Shown: positions 35,310-48,900 of the stretch, in pieces
Position numbering within the stretch: the stretch's first letter is position 1
Layout: each line of letters begins with the position of its first letter
Origin: Asterias rubens
Lineage: Eukaryota > Echinodermata > Asteroidea > Forcipulatida > Asteriidae
Direction: 5' to 3'
Assembly (NCBI RefSeq): GCF_902459465.1
Contig: NC_047076.1
Coordinates: 620,001-684,000, forward strand
Length of the DNA: 64,000 nt
Position numbers and translations under genes: made by a program
Notes under the pieces: model-generated
Told to the model about the DNA's origin: nothing
Database searches by the model: none
Seen by the model: the letters and a program-made list of their open reading frames with translations, nothing else

Positions 35310-36983
35310 TTTTACAGGAATTCCACGGAGATCACCAGTAAAGTTTTTCCAATTTAGGCGGGCTTACTAATATCAACCAAATGAGGGCGCTATTCTTTTT
35401 TTAACGATGATAAAAATAAATACAGGGGGCGGGGCATCTTTGTTGACAACTTATTTTTAGGGCATTTTTTAAGCCATTCAGAAAGACTCTGCTTGGGTCG
35501 AAACATCAGGCCCTTAACTATTAATTTGCATTTGTACCGTGGGTTCTTTTGGTTGGTAAGGAGTTGGCGATAGAATGCTATTTTCTCAAGTTATTTTAAA
35601 TCCCACATAAGGTATAATCTCAAATAGAATAGGTAAATTAGTTTTTTTTTCAATAATCACCACACTTCAAAATGATTGGACAAAACAACAAATATCTGTA
35701 CTCCAATTAATAAACATTTTATTGTGTTTGGACGGCGCAGGAAATCATTAAAAAAATACAAACTTAAAAACTTTTGTGTCAATTACTTCGCAACAAAAAC
35801 ACATTGTTAAAATTAGAAATAATAAAGATAAAGATAAGTCTTCGGATAAATTACACATTCTATGGACGGATTATTATTTACATTTAGTTTTAAACTGTCT
35901 TTCCATAAACGTACAATTGTGAACAGCAATCCCTGTAATGTAAATATAATGTGATTGTGAAATTATGAGTCAGTCAGTATACTTCGATTCTCCATTCTGC
36001 AAAAAAGTGTTTTTAAGGATTATTTATTTTCTTATTTCTAACTTTGTCAAATATGACTTTTTACACCTATTTACATTTCTTCATCAATTATTTCCCAGAC
36101 AAGGATCTAACCAAACCCTTTTGTAAATATTGATTGTTTTTTTATCAACTGTTCTTTATATACATAGTGATAATTAACAAACATTAGGAAACAGTTTGGA
36201 AACATTTTATTTACAAAATATACAACATACACCTTTCAAAATTTGTGTCTGTTTCCCAAACTTCAATCATAAACTATGAACAGAACAATGAAGGCTGAAA
36301 AAATACACCAGAACACTTTGACACCCACCAGACAGAGATGTTTTGTTCAGCTCTTTCAGTGCCCGTTTTCTTGTTGCATTTTGAACCCCAAATGCCCAGC
36401 TTTTTTAGCGTTTTCAAAATTCTTTATAAGAAATAATAAATGAATCTTTCTCACCAAACAAAATGTAACTTTGTGTTGCCTTGGTCCATCCAAAATTCCG
36501 AAGTATTTCTTGAGTGATATTGCCCTCTCGTGATAACATATGGGAAGTATGTACGAATGATGACACTTTTCGAGTACATACAAAAAAAACATTTTCTTCC
36601 ATCCTTCAAAAGAGTTCAGTACCAGTCATCCGGGAAAAACGTTATGAATCTAAACATCAGTTTATTGGATATCTAAACTGCACGCCCCTTCCATGAGAAA
36701 AGCAAGTGCAGAGATGGGCTGTTTTACCAATAAAAAAATGGGACCAAATGTACAAAGAGGCTGAGATAGGACATCATCCCTACATAGTATACCTTTGAAA
36801 CTTTGAAACTGAGAAAAAAAACACCCCCCAATTTGCCCAGTAAAGATCTTAAATAAAACAAAAATGTGTCAGTAAGGCTGTTTTGCAACAGAAGGGCGAG
36901 CAGACAAATCACATTGATCCCATCTCCACCTTTATCAATACTGACATATTGTAAACAACTACTCATTGTCTTATATTTTTTAG
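35310..36983. other. Intergenic: MZT1 5' side and CFAP69 3' untranslated region
   Basis: No coding exon recognised. Minus-strand AATAAA signals occur, for example near 35712, so the CFAP69 3' end may run well into this interval. 35475-35515 is a fragment of the 'gactctgctagggtcgaaac' dispersed repeat. Confidence 0.45.
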
Positions 36984-39900
36984 TTACGACACAAATATTG
37001 GTGTGTGGTCCTTCATTGTAACCCTGTTGGTCATCTCTCTATCGTTTTGTTGACCAAGGAGGGTTGGTCCACCGGTCAGCTCCAATGGAGTGCTGTCAAT
37101 ATTTATATGACGACTTTGAAATGTCTGCAAAGTAAAAAAAATACACAACATTGTTAAAAAATCAAATAATAAACCACAAGTAAAACTAACTGGGTAAAAT
37201 TTTAAATGACTTTTGCTTGCACACAGAGTAGCTAAGCACAACAAAATTATGCTTACCAGAGCAAAGTTTCCAGCTAAACCACCATGTGATATGTACAAAT
37301 GGTGGCTGGTATCCTGCTCATTTTTGCTGAAGACATGCAGAGTATACTGTTCAAAACGTCAAGACCAAACCGGCTCTTCTCAGAGCCAACACTCACTCAT
37401 TAAGAGATTTACACATGGTTGTACCCGCAAGTTTACTATTTATTTATAGTTCCTTCTTAATTCTCAGCACCATGCAAAGCTTCAAACAATACTTAGCAGA
37501 CCATTCTTAAGCACTATTTTCTACTAAAAGCAGCTCTAAGAAATTGGGTCCAGGACTTTTACCTTGATTAGACAATCTTAAAGGCTTCAGAATTTGTTAT
37601 TGTCACCAAAGATTATTATTTCACACTTACCGTTGTTTGAAGTTCGGCTAGATCCGTCTTATGAAAAGTATCCCTGTAAAAAAAATAGATAAAACCATTT
37701 AATGATACAATAAAGTTCCAAACTCACTTTAAAGTTTGTCTCAATGCAACCCAAGTAATCATTAGGAAACTTGTGGGTACAACAATTTTTGGACGGTTGT
37801 TGGCTCTGAAAAGTTTTGAATTACTACGCTCATCTTCTAAAAAAGATTTTACAAATGGATGAACCAAACAGTTTACTAGCCATGGTTACTTCTTATTATT
37901 CCACACCATCACTAAAAGTCACAATAATGTTTTTGATCTGTGTAGTGAAAGAACAAGACATTATTTTAGGCTCAGTGAATACCCAACAATTAAAAAAGAA
38001 GAAACTACTTACGATTCCAGAAATTCTGTCTGTATCCTGGACGCTGTGATGCTCAGGTCCTGACTCGTCTTTGCAGCCTGGAAAAACAAAAGTAGAATAA
38101 CGGTTTAAATAAAGAATCGTAGACTCAGTATTAATTTTAATTTTTATATTTTTAAATCAACAAAAGACCTCTTTATGAAAAAGTGTGTACAAATTTGAAA
38201 AATCCAAATCTTTAGTTACAAATAAAGTCTTACTTAGAAAATTACTGTTTTTATGAAGGCAAACATTTACTTTAGGTCAAACCAACTCCATTTACCAGAA
38301 GCACCAAATTATACAAAAGCAATTTAATCAAATTGATACAAACTGCACCAATGACGTTTGAGTCCTGACCCCAAAACATCCAGAAAACATTTCTCAAACA
38401 ACCTTGAGGTTATTAATTTTGGTTTTTACCCATACACCGATGTGTGTTAGCACTGTATACTCTTTCCCCGAGTCCTGTGAAAAAAATATCACAGGCATGT
38501 TACTCGGGTGGGATTCAAACCCACGACCCTTGCAATTCTAGAGCAGTGTCTTACCAACTAGACTACCAAGGTTGCGCGGTAGCTAGAGGCAGTTCAAATC
38601 CTATGTTCTGGCAGAGGGTACCACAACGATAATAAGAGATGTTACATTTGGAGGTTGAGGTACTGAACTTTGTTGTATTTGGTGGGGGGGGGCGTAAGGA
38701 AAGTTAATGGAGTTCTACCTTAAGCATAGAGTAGTTTGACGTGCGAGCAATGTAGGTATTCCATCTCTTTATAGACTTCTCTTTCTGGCGATGGTTCTCC
38801 CGAATCTGTAAAGTCAAAAAATAAAAAGATTGATATCAATGTGTCTTAGCAGAATAAAATTTGGTGAAGTTAAATTCAAGTGTAACCCATGGCCGAATTG
38901 CGACCTTTAACATCCTCATGCGCGCTTGATTTTTCTAATATCATTTTGTGTACGTAGTTCCTAATCGTAGAAACCAAAGATTGCATTAGACAGATTTACT
39001 TTAACAGCATCAGGCTGGCTTAGTGGTTTCTTTCCCTGCTTTTTACCCTAAGTGGACCCTGGTTTGAATCCCACTACAGACCGAGCCTTGCATTTGGGGT
39101 TTCAGACCCTACCCGATTGCACAGAGGAGTTTTCTCCATTTGAGGTTTTCCTGGCTCCCGATCTACCACTGAACATTTCTAAAAAAAGCAAGGTTTGCGG
39201 TGACGCTTTGTAAAATCGTCATGTTAATAGTGGTTAAATGTGAAAATTTCTTCTCATTTCCTATTCACCATCCTGTTAATGGCTCTTGCGCTGTTGGATG
39301 TGTAAATAAATGCATAAATAAAGGAACGACATTCTTTTCATTTGACGTACAGGATTTCATATGGTCAACTTAATAGCAGTACGTACCTCAGCATACATCT
39401 CTTGTTCTTCCAGTAGATCTTGCTGTTGCTGTGATTCAAGGAAGTCAACCTGTGTGTCCGCCACGTTGATTGCCAGCTCCTCTGTGGCTTTATTAATGAT
39501 TGACAAAGCTTCCTGGAGGCAAAAAATATAACAATTGATGTATAAGACCTGAGGGTATATAAGTTACCTTACTAGAGTTAAATACATAGGTTTGTAGTTG
39601 GTTTCCTCTACTGCCAGGACTGCATCCAACAAAACTAATCACCAAATAGCATACCTGATCTGGGGTGACAGGGCGGGCCAAAACCAAGACCGAGACCAGC
39701 TTGTCCGAGATCGAGACTTTTGCAGACTGAGACCGAGACGAGAACCAACACCGAGACCAGGTTGAGACCTACAACACTGATACATAGGTTTGTAGTTGGT
39801 GTCCTCTACTGCCAGGACTGCGTCCAAAAAAACTAATCACCAAATAGCATACCTGATCTGGGGTGACAGGGCGGGCCAAAACCAAGACCGAGACCAGCTT

Positions 39901-42900
39901 GTCCGAGATCGAGACTTTTGCAGACTGAGACCGAGACGAGAACCAACACCGAGACCAGGTTGAGACCTACAACACTGATACATAGGTTTGTAGTTGGTGT
40001 CCTCTACTGCCAGGACTGCGTCCAAAAAAACTAATCACCAAATAGCATACCTGATCTGGGGTGACAGGGCGGGCCAAAACCAAGACCGGACCAGCTTGTC
40101 CGAGATCGAGACTTTTGCAGACTGAGACCGAGACGAGAACCAACACCGAGACCAGGTTGAGACCTACAACACTGATACATAGGTTTGTAGTTGGTGTCCT
40201 CTACTGCCAGGACTGCGTCCAAAAAAACTAATCACCAAATAGCATACCTGATCTGGGGTGACAGGGCGGGCCAAAACCAAGACCGAGACCAGCTTGTCCG
40301 AGATCGAGACTTTTGCAGACTGAGACCGAGACGAGAACCAACACCGAGACCAGGTTGAGACCTACAACACTGATACATAGGTTTGTAGTTGGTGTCCTCT
40401 ACTGCCAGGACTGCGTCCAAAAAAACTAATCACCAAATAGCATACCTGATCTGGGGTGACAGGGCGTACCCCTTCTTGCTCCAGCTCGGATGTAATCTCC
40501 TTCCAGACCTCTCCTTGTTTAAAGTCAAGATACTTCTCTATGATACACAAGGTTACTTGGTCTGGTGTAGACAAGGTAGGGTGATCTTCAAAACCTACAA
40601 GATGATCAAAATAGATGAAAATAAGCTGGTAATAATTGCACATGTTCATAAATGAATGAGGAAATTGCGTTAAAAGCAGTAAGAGAGGTTTAAAGGCAAT
40701 ATATACCTTTGAGTCGGTCATAAATGTAGATGTAAACAATAAAACTAACATGTGAAAATTTAATTTCAAGAGGTGGACGCAATTTTGAGATGTAATGAAA
40801 ATCAAGACAGGAAGAAAAATTCCTAATACACAATCTTAGAAGCATTAGACGATAAGGTTTCACAGATTACGCTGCTGTAGGCTTCTAACCAAAGTTGTTT
40901 TTTGCCATAGAGTGACTACCAAATGTAAACCTTCCCTTTAATGTCCCTAAAATGCAGTAAGAGTCAATTTAACAACCATCAATTTCTTACCAATTTTACA
41001 GAAGAGGGCATAGACCTTGGCCCTCATATTCTCACAGACATCTACAATGGCTTGACTGCGTGAGTTTGCAGGAAGTGGAACGATACCAGCTTTATCTTGG
41101 ACTGCTCCCATCAGAGGTTTCTTAGTATCTACAACAAGAACAGATATAAGAAACAATCATCTTAAGATTCTTGGGCTGTGAGCTCATTTTCTTGAAAGTT
41201 GCTTCAAACACTGCTTTTAAGCATGATCAAAATTTGTGGAAATCTGAAAATCTGTTCGCTTTTTGATAATGAACAGTATTTCAGCTGCAAGATAATCAGG
41301 GCGATTTTCAACTTTGTTCAGAACATGGAAAGATTTTGCTTGTATAGGTTTTGTATCTCCTGTATCAATGCATTGTTTGTTTGTATCGGTATTTATATGT
41401 TGGCTTTCGTAAAGCACGCTCCGGTCTTATAGGGGCGCTATTAAAATGCCTGTGTAGAATGTAAAGATTGCTTTATTTTCATGGAATTTTCTGCAGAATC
41501 AGTGAGAGTTTGCAGCTCTACATTTCCATTTCCTATATAATATTCCATTGATAATAATGGTGGCTTCTTATAATAGCACACGTATCCGTCACTGAGTGAT
41601 GCACACTCAATGTCACTCAGTGATGCACACTCAATGTCACTCAATACCACTCAATAACATTGATGTCATTGATGACAATGATAAGATTGAATCCTTACCT
41701 GCGATGGTTCCATTCTGTTCTCTTGGAACACCGAGGGTTTGTTCCTCTTGCTTCCAGATCTTAATAAGTAACGTTGCCACTGTGGTGTCTTTGTTGCTAC
41801 GCCAGGCCAGCATATGAGCCACTGTCTTAGCATTTTCACACAGATCCAAGAGACAACCAAGGATCAAGTTGTGCATATTAGCAGAGCAAGACTGTATGAG
41901 AAATTAAGTAGAAGATTTATTAATATTTTTATTTTGTTGCTAATGAAATAAATTGATTTTTTTTTTCAATAGGCCACTGTGAAAGTTGTACTCAGACCCG
42001 CTCATCTGAGGAAACATTTCAGCAGCTGATAATCTAAAATAAAAAAGTTAACATTCCTTGTTAACAAAAACAGGAGAACGTTTTCGCATCTGTAACCAAT
42101 AACTGTTTCAGTCATTTGTCAGTGATTAACCCATGGGCAATTCAACTGAAACAATTTTTGGTCACAACTGCAACATCGTACCCCAGCAACAATTTCTTCA
42201 TGTGTATACATTTAGTGATATTGAATGTATTTTTATGGATTGAGCACAAGTATTTGAAGTTGTATGTTGTACAATAAAAGTTTCTCAAGCAATTGAATTA
42301 TGTTGTATGTAGTATGGGCACAGAGTAATTACCCAAACACAGTGATCGACTTCAACAACGTCATTTTACAAATCTAAGTTCTTATATACACTTCAGAATC
42401 ACTAATTTGATACACTATTAAAGTCATGCATTGCAGGCCATACACAAACAAGATCATGTTTGTCAAATAAAAGTATAGATTGCGACACATTATCTCTAGC
42501 ATTTATGTCTTACCTCCAGTAAATCCAAAAGGTAGAAGACGCCTTGACCTTCAAGAAACATATCCTCATTAAGATAAGCTCCAACAACGCAGCACCAGAT
42601 GGCATCTACAGTAGAAAGCATCATGCGATGATAACCAAGACCTCGACAAAGCTTCTTAGGATCAGTCATCAAATACTTCAGAACTACCTTGACTCCTGTC
42701 TCTCCAAACAGCTCCTGTTATAAAACAAAATCATTTAATTTCCTCCACTTTCTCTTGTGGTTTAGTACTTTATATATTTTTTGAAACAGTTAAACAATCT
42801 CTCCCCTCAAAGGTTTTAACATCGACTTTTATGGTGCCTGTTGGTCGTTTGCGGCCGCTATAAACATTTTTGCCACTGTGGTCTCTAAGGGGTTAACCAG

Positions 42901-45900
42901 AGAAGACATCCAGGGCCCAACTTCATGGCGCTGCTTACCGCCAAATTCTGCGCTTACGATCATGATTGCCCGCTTACGTGCGAGCGCCGAATTTCTGCGC
43001 TAGCCTAACCTTGTAAGCGTAGAATGCCTAGTAACGCGGAGTACGCAAGCGCAGAAGCCAAAATTCGCCGCTAGCCAGTGAAATACGCTTGCTGTAAGCA
43101 GAGAATATCCTGCTTCCGTAATCGCCGATTCTGTTCTTATGGTAAGCAGAGCCATGAAATTGGGCCCAGATGTTTCTTACGCTCCTATGAACATCTCCTT
43201 CAGATTCAAATTCAGGTTATCATCTTTACTTTGACCTTTTTGGTTGACTGAAAGTATGTAAAATCTTGTGGCCATTTGCGGTCGCTATGGGTATTATTGG
43301 CCGCTATGGTCTTTAAGGGGTTAACCAGAGAAGAAGTCTAAAAGGTTTCTTACCTTCCGATGAACATCTCCTTCAGAAACTGCTGAGATGATTGACAGCA
43401 TATCAGACTGCATCTCAACATCGATCACATCATCTTCAGTTACAGAATGACTGGCACTTAATAAGATATCTACAAAACACAACAACAATTCAGAGTTTAC
43501 TTATTTTACTGCAGTCACTGATGTAGTTAAAGAATTATAACAAATAATAGCTTCTTGTATAGCGCTCATATTCGCCACCCAGTGACGCTCAGAGCGCTTC
43601 ATCATTCAGTATTTTCCTGTACAGTATTATGGAGCTACGTTTATAGCACCGTACAATGGTTTACAAGGTGCTGTGGCCATAGAGTTATATATAAGAACTA
43701 GAGGGCGCACTGGCCTAGATACGCAGCCTGGTTAAGTTGACAAAACAGCATTGCATAACGCTATCATAACACACACACCAACGTGTATGTCACATTCAAG
43801 GTGAAAACCAAGTTCATCTTACAAAATGGCGCGTGTGTCTCCATGCGGTCCCTTCACGTTTGTGCACACAGCATCACCAGTGTGCACTCTAGCTCTTATA
43901 TAAAACTCTATAGCTGTGGCACAATATGCAACTAATCAAACCAGGAACACATACGTGAAATGAAGACCAATATTGTTAATACGTAATTAATCTTTTATCC
44001 GTCCTTTACATGCCGCTTGTGCTGTTGAATGTTGAAGGAAATAAAATAAAATAAAATATCTTACCAAGACATTGACTAATAGCTCCTTGATCTACAAAGT
44101 CTTGTAAAACGGAAGACTCCCCCAGGCTAACAATACTCCTCATCAGATGAAGACAGAATCTCATCTGGGCTCGTTTGTTCCCTCGGCCTCCGTAACCATG
44201 GAAAGCATTACCATGACCAGCAAAATCCTCTGAGAAAATAAATCAAGAAATAGCAACAAATTATCAACATTCCCTCAAAACAAAACTACAAATGGAATTC
44301 TTTTGAGAATGAGACTCCACAAATGTCATGCACCACTTGGGGATGCAGATGTTTTTAAGTTATGCTAAAGTTTGACAAAGGCAAATATTGAATTGGTTAA
44401 AATTGATGAGGCATTTTGTAGCAGTAGTCACTTCGCTTGGTTTACAGAATGAACCAGTCAGTTGTTCACACAATTGCAAAAATGCTTCTTTGTGGAGCAT
44501 TCTTTCGTTTACTTCTTTGTCCCTGCACTTAACAGTTTCCCATAGACTTGTACACAAATTTCCTTGTTGTGGAGCACCCAGGACTTTAAAATTTCCATGA
44601 GGAGATTTTTATATTTTGTCCTTGGTCTCCATAACATATCTAAGATGAGCCCTTGTCAGCCCCTCACCTTTTCCGACACACCATTCCAAGAGTAATAGCA
44701 GTCTAGTATTTCCTTGACATGTCATGTAATCTTGCACACACAGGGGTGCAATGGTACACAGCGCACTCATAGCATGAAGCTGAATCTCCTCAAGCTGACT
44801 AGGACTCCATTCCTGAGGCTGTGAGACGTTCTCGTTGCCTCGGACGTAAGAGAAGAGGGCAAGGAGGATATGACCTTCAGAAAGGAGCTGGGAAGGAAAG
44901 AAGAAATGATATCAAGATGTTGTGTTTAATAGATGGAAATTTGCATCGGGATAATTAATCTTAATTTTGGTTTTACCCATATATGTTGTGTAAAACGAAA
45001 TGTTGAGTTGTTAACTACCAGTAGAACATAATGGGCCAGTTTTCAAAAGCAAAATTTGATAACTAGGCATTGTTTTGTGTGCACATTCAGGAACGTTACA
45101 GGAAAAATACACCCTCATGCCACACACCTACAGAAACAACATTACATTTTGACTCATGTTTACAATTTCCTCTTAAACTTAGAGCTCATCTAATGCCTAC
45201 GGCTCTGTGTGCACATTTAAGATTGTGGAAGAAGTACCCTTGTTCCATTAAATATTTGTAAGATCTTAATAAAGCATCTTCTATTTTGCACATAGAGGCT
45301 CCTGCATTATAAGTTTTACTTGTAGTATTCGTATTATTATTATCTCAAGATATTCAACTTACAGGAATCATTGAGATATCCTTGGACAAGACTACGATGA
45401 TGTTGATCAGTAGTTTCTTCAACTCAAAATCTTCAATACTCTGTGGAAATGAAAGCAAAAAAAAAAAGAAGTTAAATCAGAGAAACTCTACTTAGCTAGC
45501 GATTAGGAAAGAGAAATGGCTTCTTACATCCATTCATCACAACTCAAGACACAAAAGTAGATTGAGAAGGGATCCAAGCTACTTACCGTGCCAAGTTTCA
45601 GATGTCTAACCAGGGCATTATGGCTTCGTACTTCTTGAAATGTTGCAAAGAGAATAAGCTGCTTGGCAAAACCTGTCTCCTGTGAAACAATAAAGACAAG
45701 AAGGTTTTACTCTTAAAGAGTTTAGAAACTTGAGTAAAAATGCTCAGGTTGGATTTGAGCTTTTTGTCATCAGGCATTGAACTTCGTTACTGAAGGGCAC
45801 AGCATTTTCCTCTGGCAAGGGGCACTTTTATGAGGAAAAAAGAACATTATTTTGTAATGGAACTTTGCAAAGGGCACCACAGCAAAAGCATAGGGCACCA

Positions 45901-48900
45901 TGGCAAATTGTTGTGGGTGCCGTGGGTTATTTTGAGGCATGTGTCATGAAACAAAACGTATTAAAGCAAAGATGTGAAGCACCGGAGTGAGAGTCAATCC
46001 TAACTACAATATCTGACACCATGCTCTAAATTTTATCTCTTAAAGAAAACCTGCTCAGCTAAATTTCTCAAGATAAGTTTGTTAGTATCTTTGGGAGAAA
46101 TTGGATAGTAACATCTGACTTGTAGTAGTTACTTGTTGGTAGTTACTCAAAATAATTGTTTGTGCATAAAACCTTACTTGGTAATAAGTAATGGAGAGCT
46201 GTTGATAGTATAAAACATTGTGAGAAACAGCTCCCTCTGAAGTAAATGTAGTTTTTGAGAAAGAATAAATTTCTCACTAAAATAATTGAATTTGATTTCG
46301 AGACCTTAATATTAGATTTTGAGGTCTCGAAATCAACCATCTGAAAGCACACAACTTGTGCAACAATGACATTTTTTCTTCCATTATTCTCTCGCAACTT
46401 CGACGACCAATTGAGCTCAAATTTTCACAGGTTTGTTATTTTATGTGTATGTTGAGATACACCAAGTGAAAAGACTGGTCTTTGGCAATTACCAATAGTG
46501 TCCAGTATCTTTAAATGATTACTTACAATGAATGGCGCTTGATCACAGACAGTAGCAACTAAAGTAGTAATGACTAACAAGTCATTCCTGTAGGAGTATA
46601 AGAAGTAAAAACAGGTGATCAATTACATGAAACATCTGCCCTTGGATTTATTTCCTCAGGACTGGGGATCGGGAAAAAGTGACGAGTTACAGTGCTTAAA
46701 AACATTTTTTTTAAGTGCAAAACCAAATTATAATCCAGATAGGTCTCGGGTTCCAAACCCCACTTGGGTGATATGCCTATGGATTTCTTTTACTCAGGAC
46801 TCAAGAAAAGGGACCAGTATACTGTGCTTAAAGACCTTGTTGTAAGGGCAAAACCAAATAATATACAAGATACATGTATAAATGTAAGTTGTGGAATCGA
46901 AACCCATCCGAGTAACTTGCCTGTGAATTTGTTATCAGTATACAGTACTTACACACCTTGTTGTATGGGCAAAAGAACAAAATTATACCTTAAAATTTTA
47001 GTCACACTTGAAATAGGAACCCAAGTGTCTATCTAGGTCCTTCCAGGATAAATCAATCTACAATCTCACCTTAATTGCCGATCAAAGTGACTGAAACCAG
47101 ACGTCATTTGCTGTGAGAATGCCTCTTGAAGTGCTCTATGAATAAAGACAAAAATAATTTAAATTGTTTAAAAACCTTGATTTTGAAAAAAGCTCCGCAT
47201 AAACAAGGTCAAAAGAACCCCACCTTGTATAATTTTGGCTTGCGGTAACACAATGTGTGTATCTACTTGCTAGGTAGGTTATGCTTATTTGAGAACTTGT
47301 CTTGCTATATATATATTATACTACTGTGAAGTTGGAGTACATTTTTTTGGAAAACTTCTCTACTACGTCGGAGTAGACAGTGTTATCGATAATGATTGCA
47401 TCTTAATTTAAGGTCCGTGGATATATCCTTATTAATTTTGGTTTAACCTTTACACCACGAAAACATCACAGGCATATACTGAGTACACAGTGCTAACACA
47501 CATCGGTATAAGGGTAAAACCAAACTTAATATTCTTTATCCCCCGATGCAAATTCAACATCTATTAGATACATCCTTACTTGATGCAGACGAATGAACTG
47601 AGTTGCCTGGCAACCTCCTCCTTATCACCATTCTCGAGAAGATTCCATAAGATCTCAATGGAACGGAATAATAACCTAAGGATAAACAAACATTAAGACA
47701 TTGTCAAGTTTCTTAGAAAGATATCATTAAAGCCATTGGACCCTTTCGGTTCAGAAAAAAAAAAAATAGTTCACAGATTTACAAATAACTTACAGGGTTT
47801 ACAGAAGGCAATGGTGAAAGACTTCTCTTGAAATATTATTCCATGAAATGCTTTACTTTTTGAGAAAACAGCAAAACCATATAAATTCTCGTTAACGAGA
47901 ATTACAGATTTATTTGAAACACATGTCATGACACGGCGAAACGCGCAGAAACAAGGGTGGGTTTTTCCGTTGTTTTCTCCCGACTCCGATGACCGATTGA
48001 GCCTAAATTTTCACAGGTTTGTTATTTGATATAGAAGTTGTGGTACACAAAGTGTGGGCCTTGGACAACACTGTTTACCGAAAGGGTCCAGTGGCTTTAA
48101 AGAAGTCAATTCCAATGAAAATTTCTACTTGATTGCTTCTATTACACGAGTGAACAAGATATAACTTTTCGATCAAACAGAGTTGTTGTACAGATGTAAC
48201 AATTTGTATAGCTTGAGTGCAAATTACCACTACTGCCTCTATCCATTTAAACTAACCTGCCACTAGGTTCAGGGTCATTCATCCGACTGCAGATACGACT
48301 AGCAGCTTCGGCAGCGAGCATCTTGTCACAGTTAGGCCCCGAGAATGCTGATAGATTCTGCAGTAGATCTAAGATATGTAGCTTAACATCAATGTCTTGT
48401 TCCAAAAGGGCCAGAGACTAAAAAGGAAAAAAATCAAGAGAAATATAAGTGAAAAATACTGATAAAAACATGAATAAATTTTCTTTTAACGTACACTTCA
48501 TTCTTAGCTTGTTGTTAATCATTATGAAACACATGTCAGGTTTGCTGCATACCCAAGATTTTAAATCCAGCTCAAAAGCTGGGGTCAGTTTTGTTAAGTG
48601 CCAATATTGATCTGCCTAACTAAAGGAATTTTCAATAGAACACACAAACTCTGTTAGCATCTAACTAACGGTAAATCTACAAGAGCATATTATTTATCAG
48701 TTTTATTCAATGTACTCTTGTTTCTTTCTAAGCTACGTAATTTGTTTTCTGTTTTGTTACTCTTTCTGCTTTTGTTTGGTTTTTATGCACCTCGGAATAA
48801 GTTTAGTCTTAGAAAGATGGCGCTTCATAAGTTTGAATTATTATTATTGTTATTATATACTAAAAGGACCTATGGTAAAAATGCACAACAAAAATATCTA

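Noticed and set aside
36356-36966. Several minus-strand open frames downstream of CFAP69
   Set aside because: No homology recognised, no splice context, overlapping frames; most likely the CFAP69 3' untranslated region.
39578-40480. CRISPR-like or coding tandem repeat
   Set aside because: Unit length, lack of unique spacers and the animal context rule out CRISPR; the open frames through the units are broken between copies and extend beyond the splice donor.
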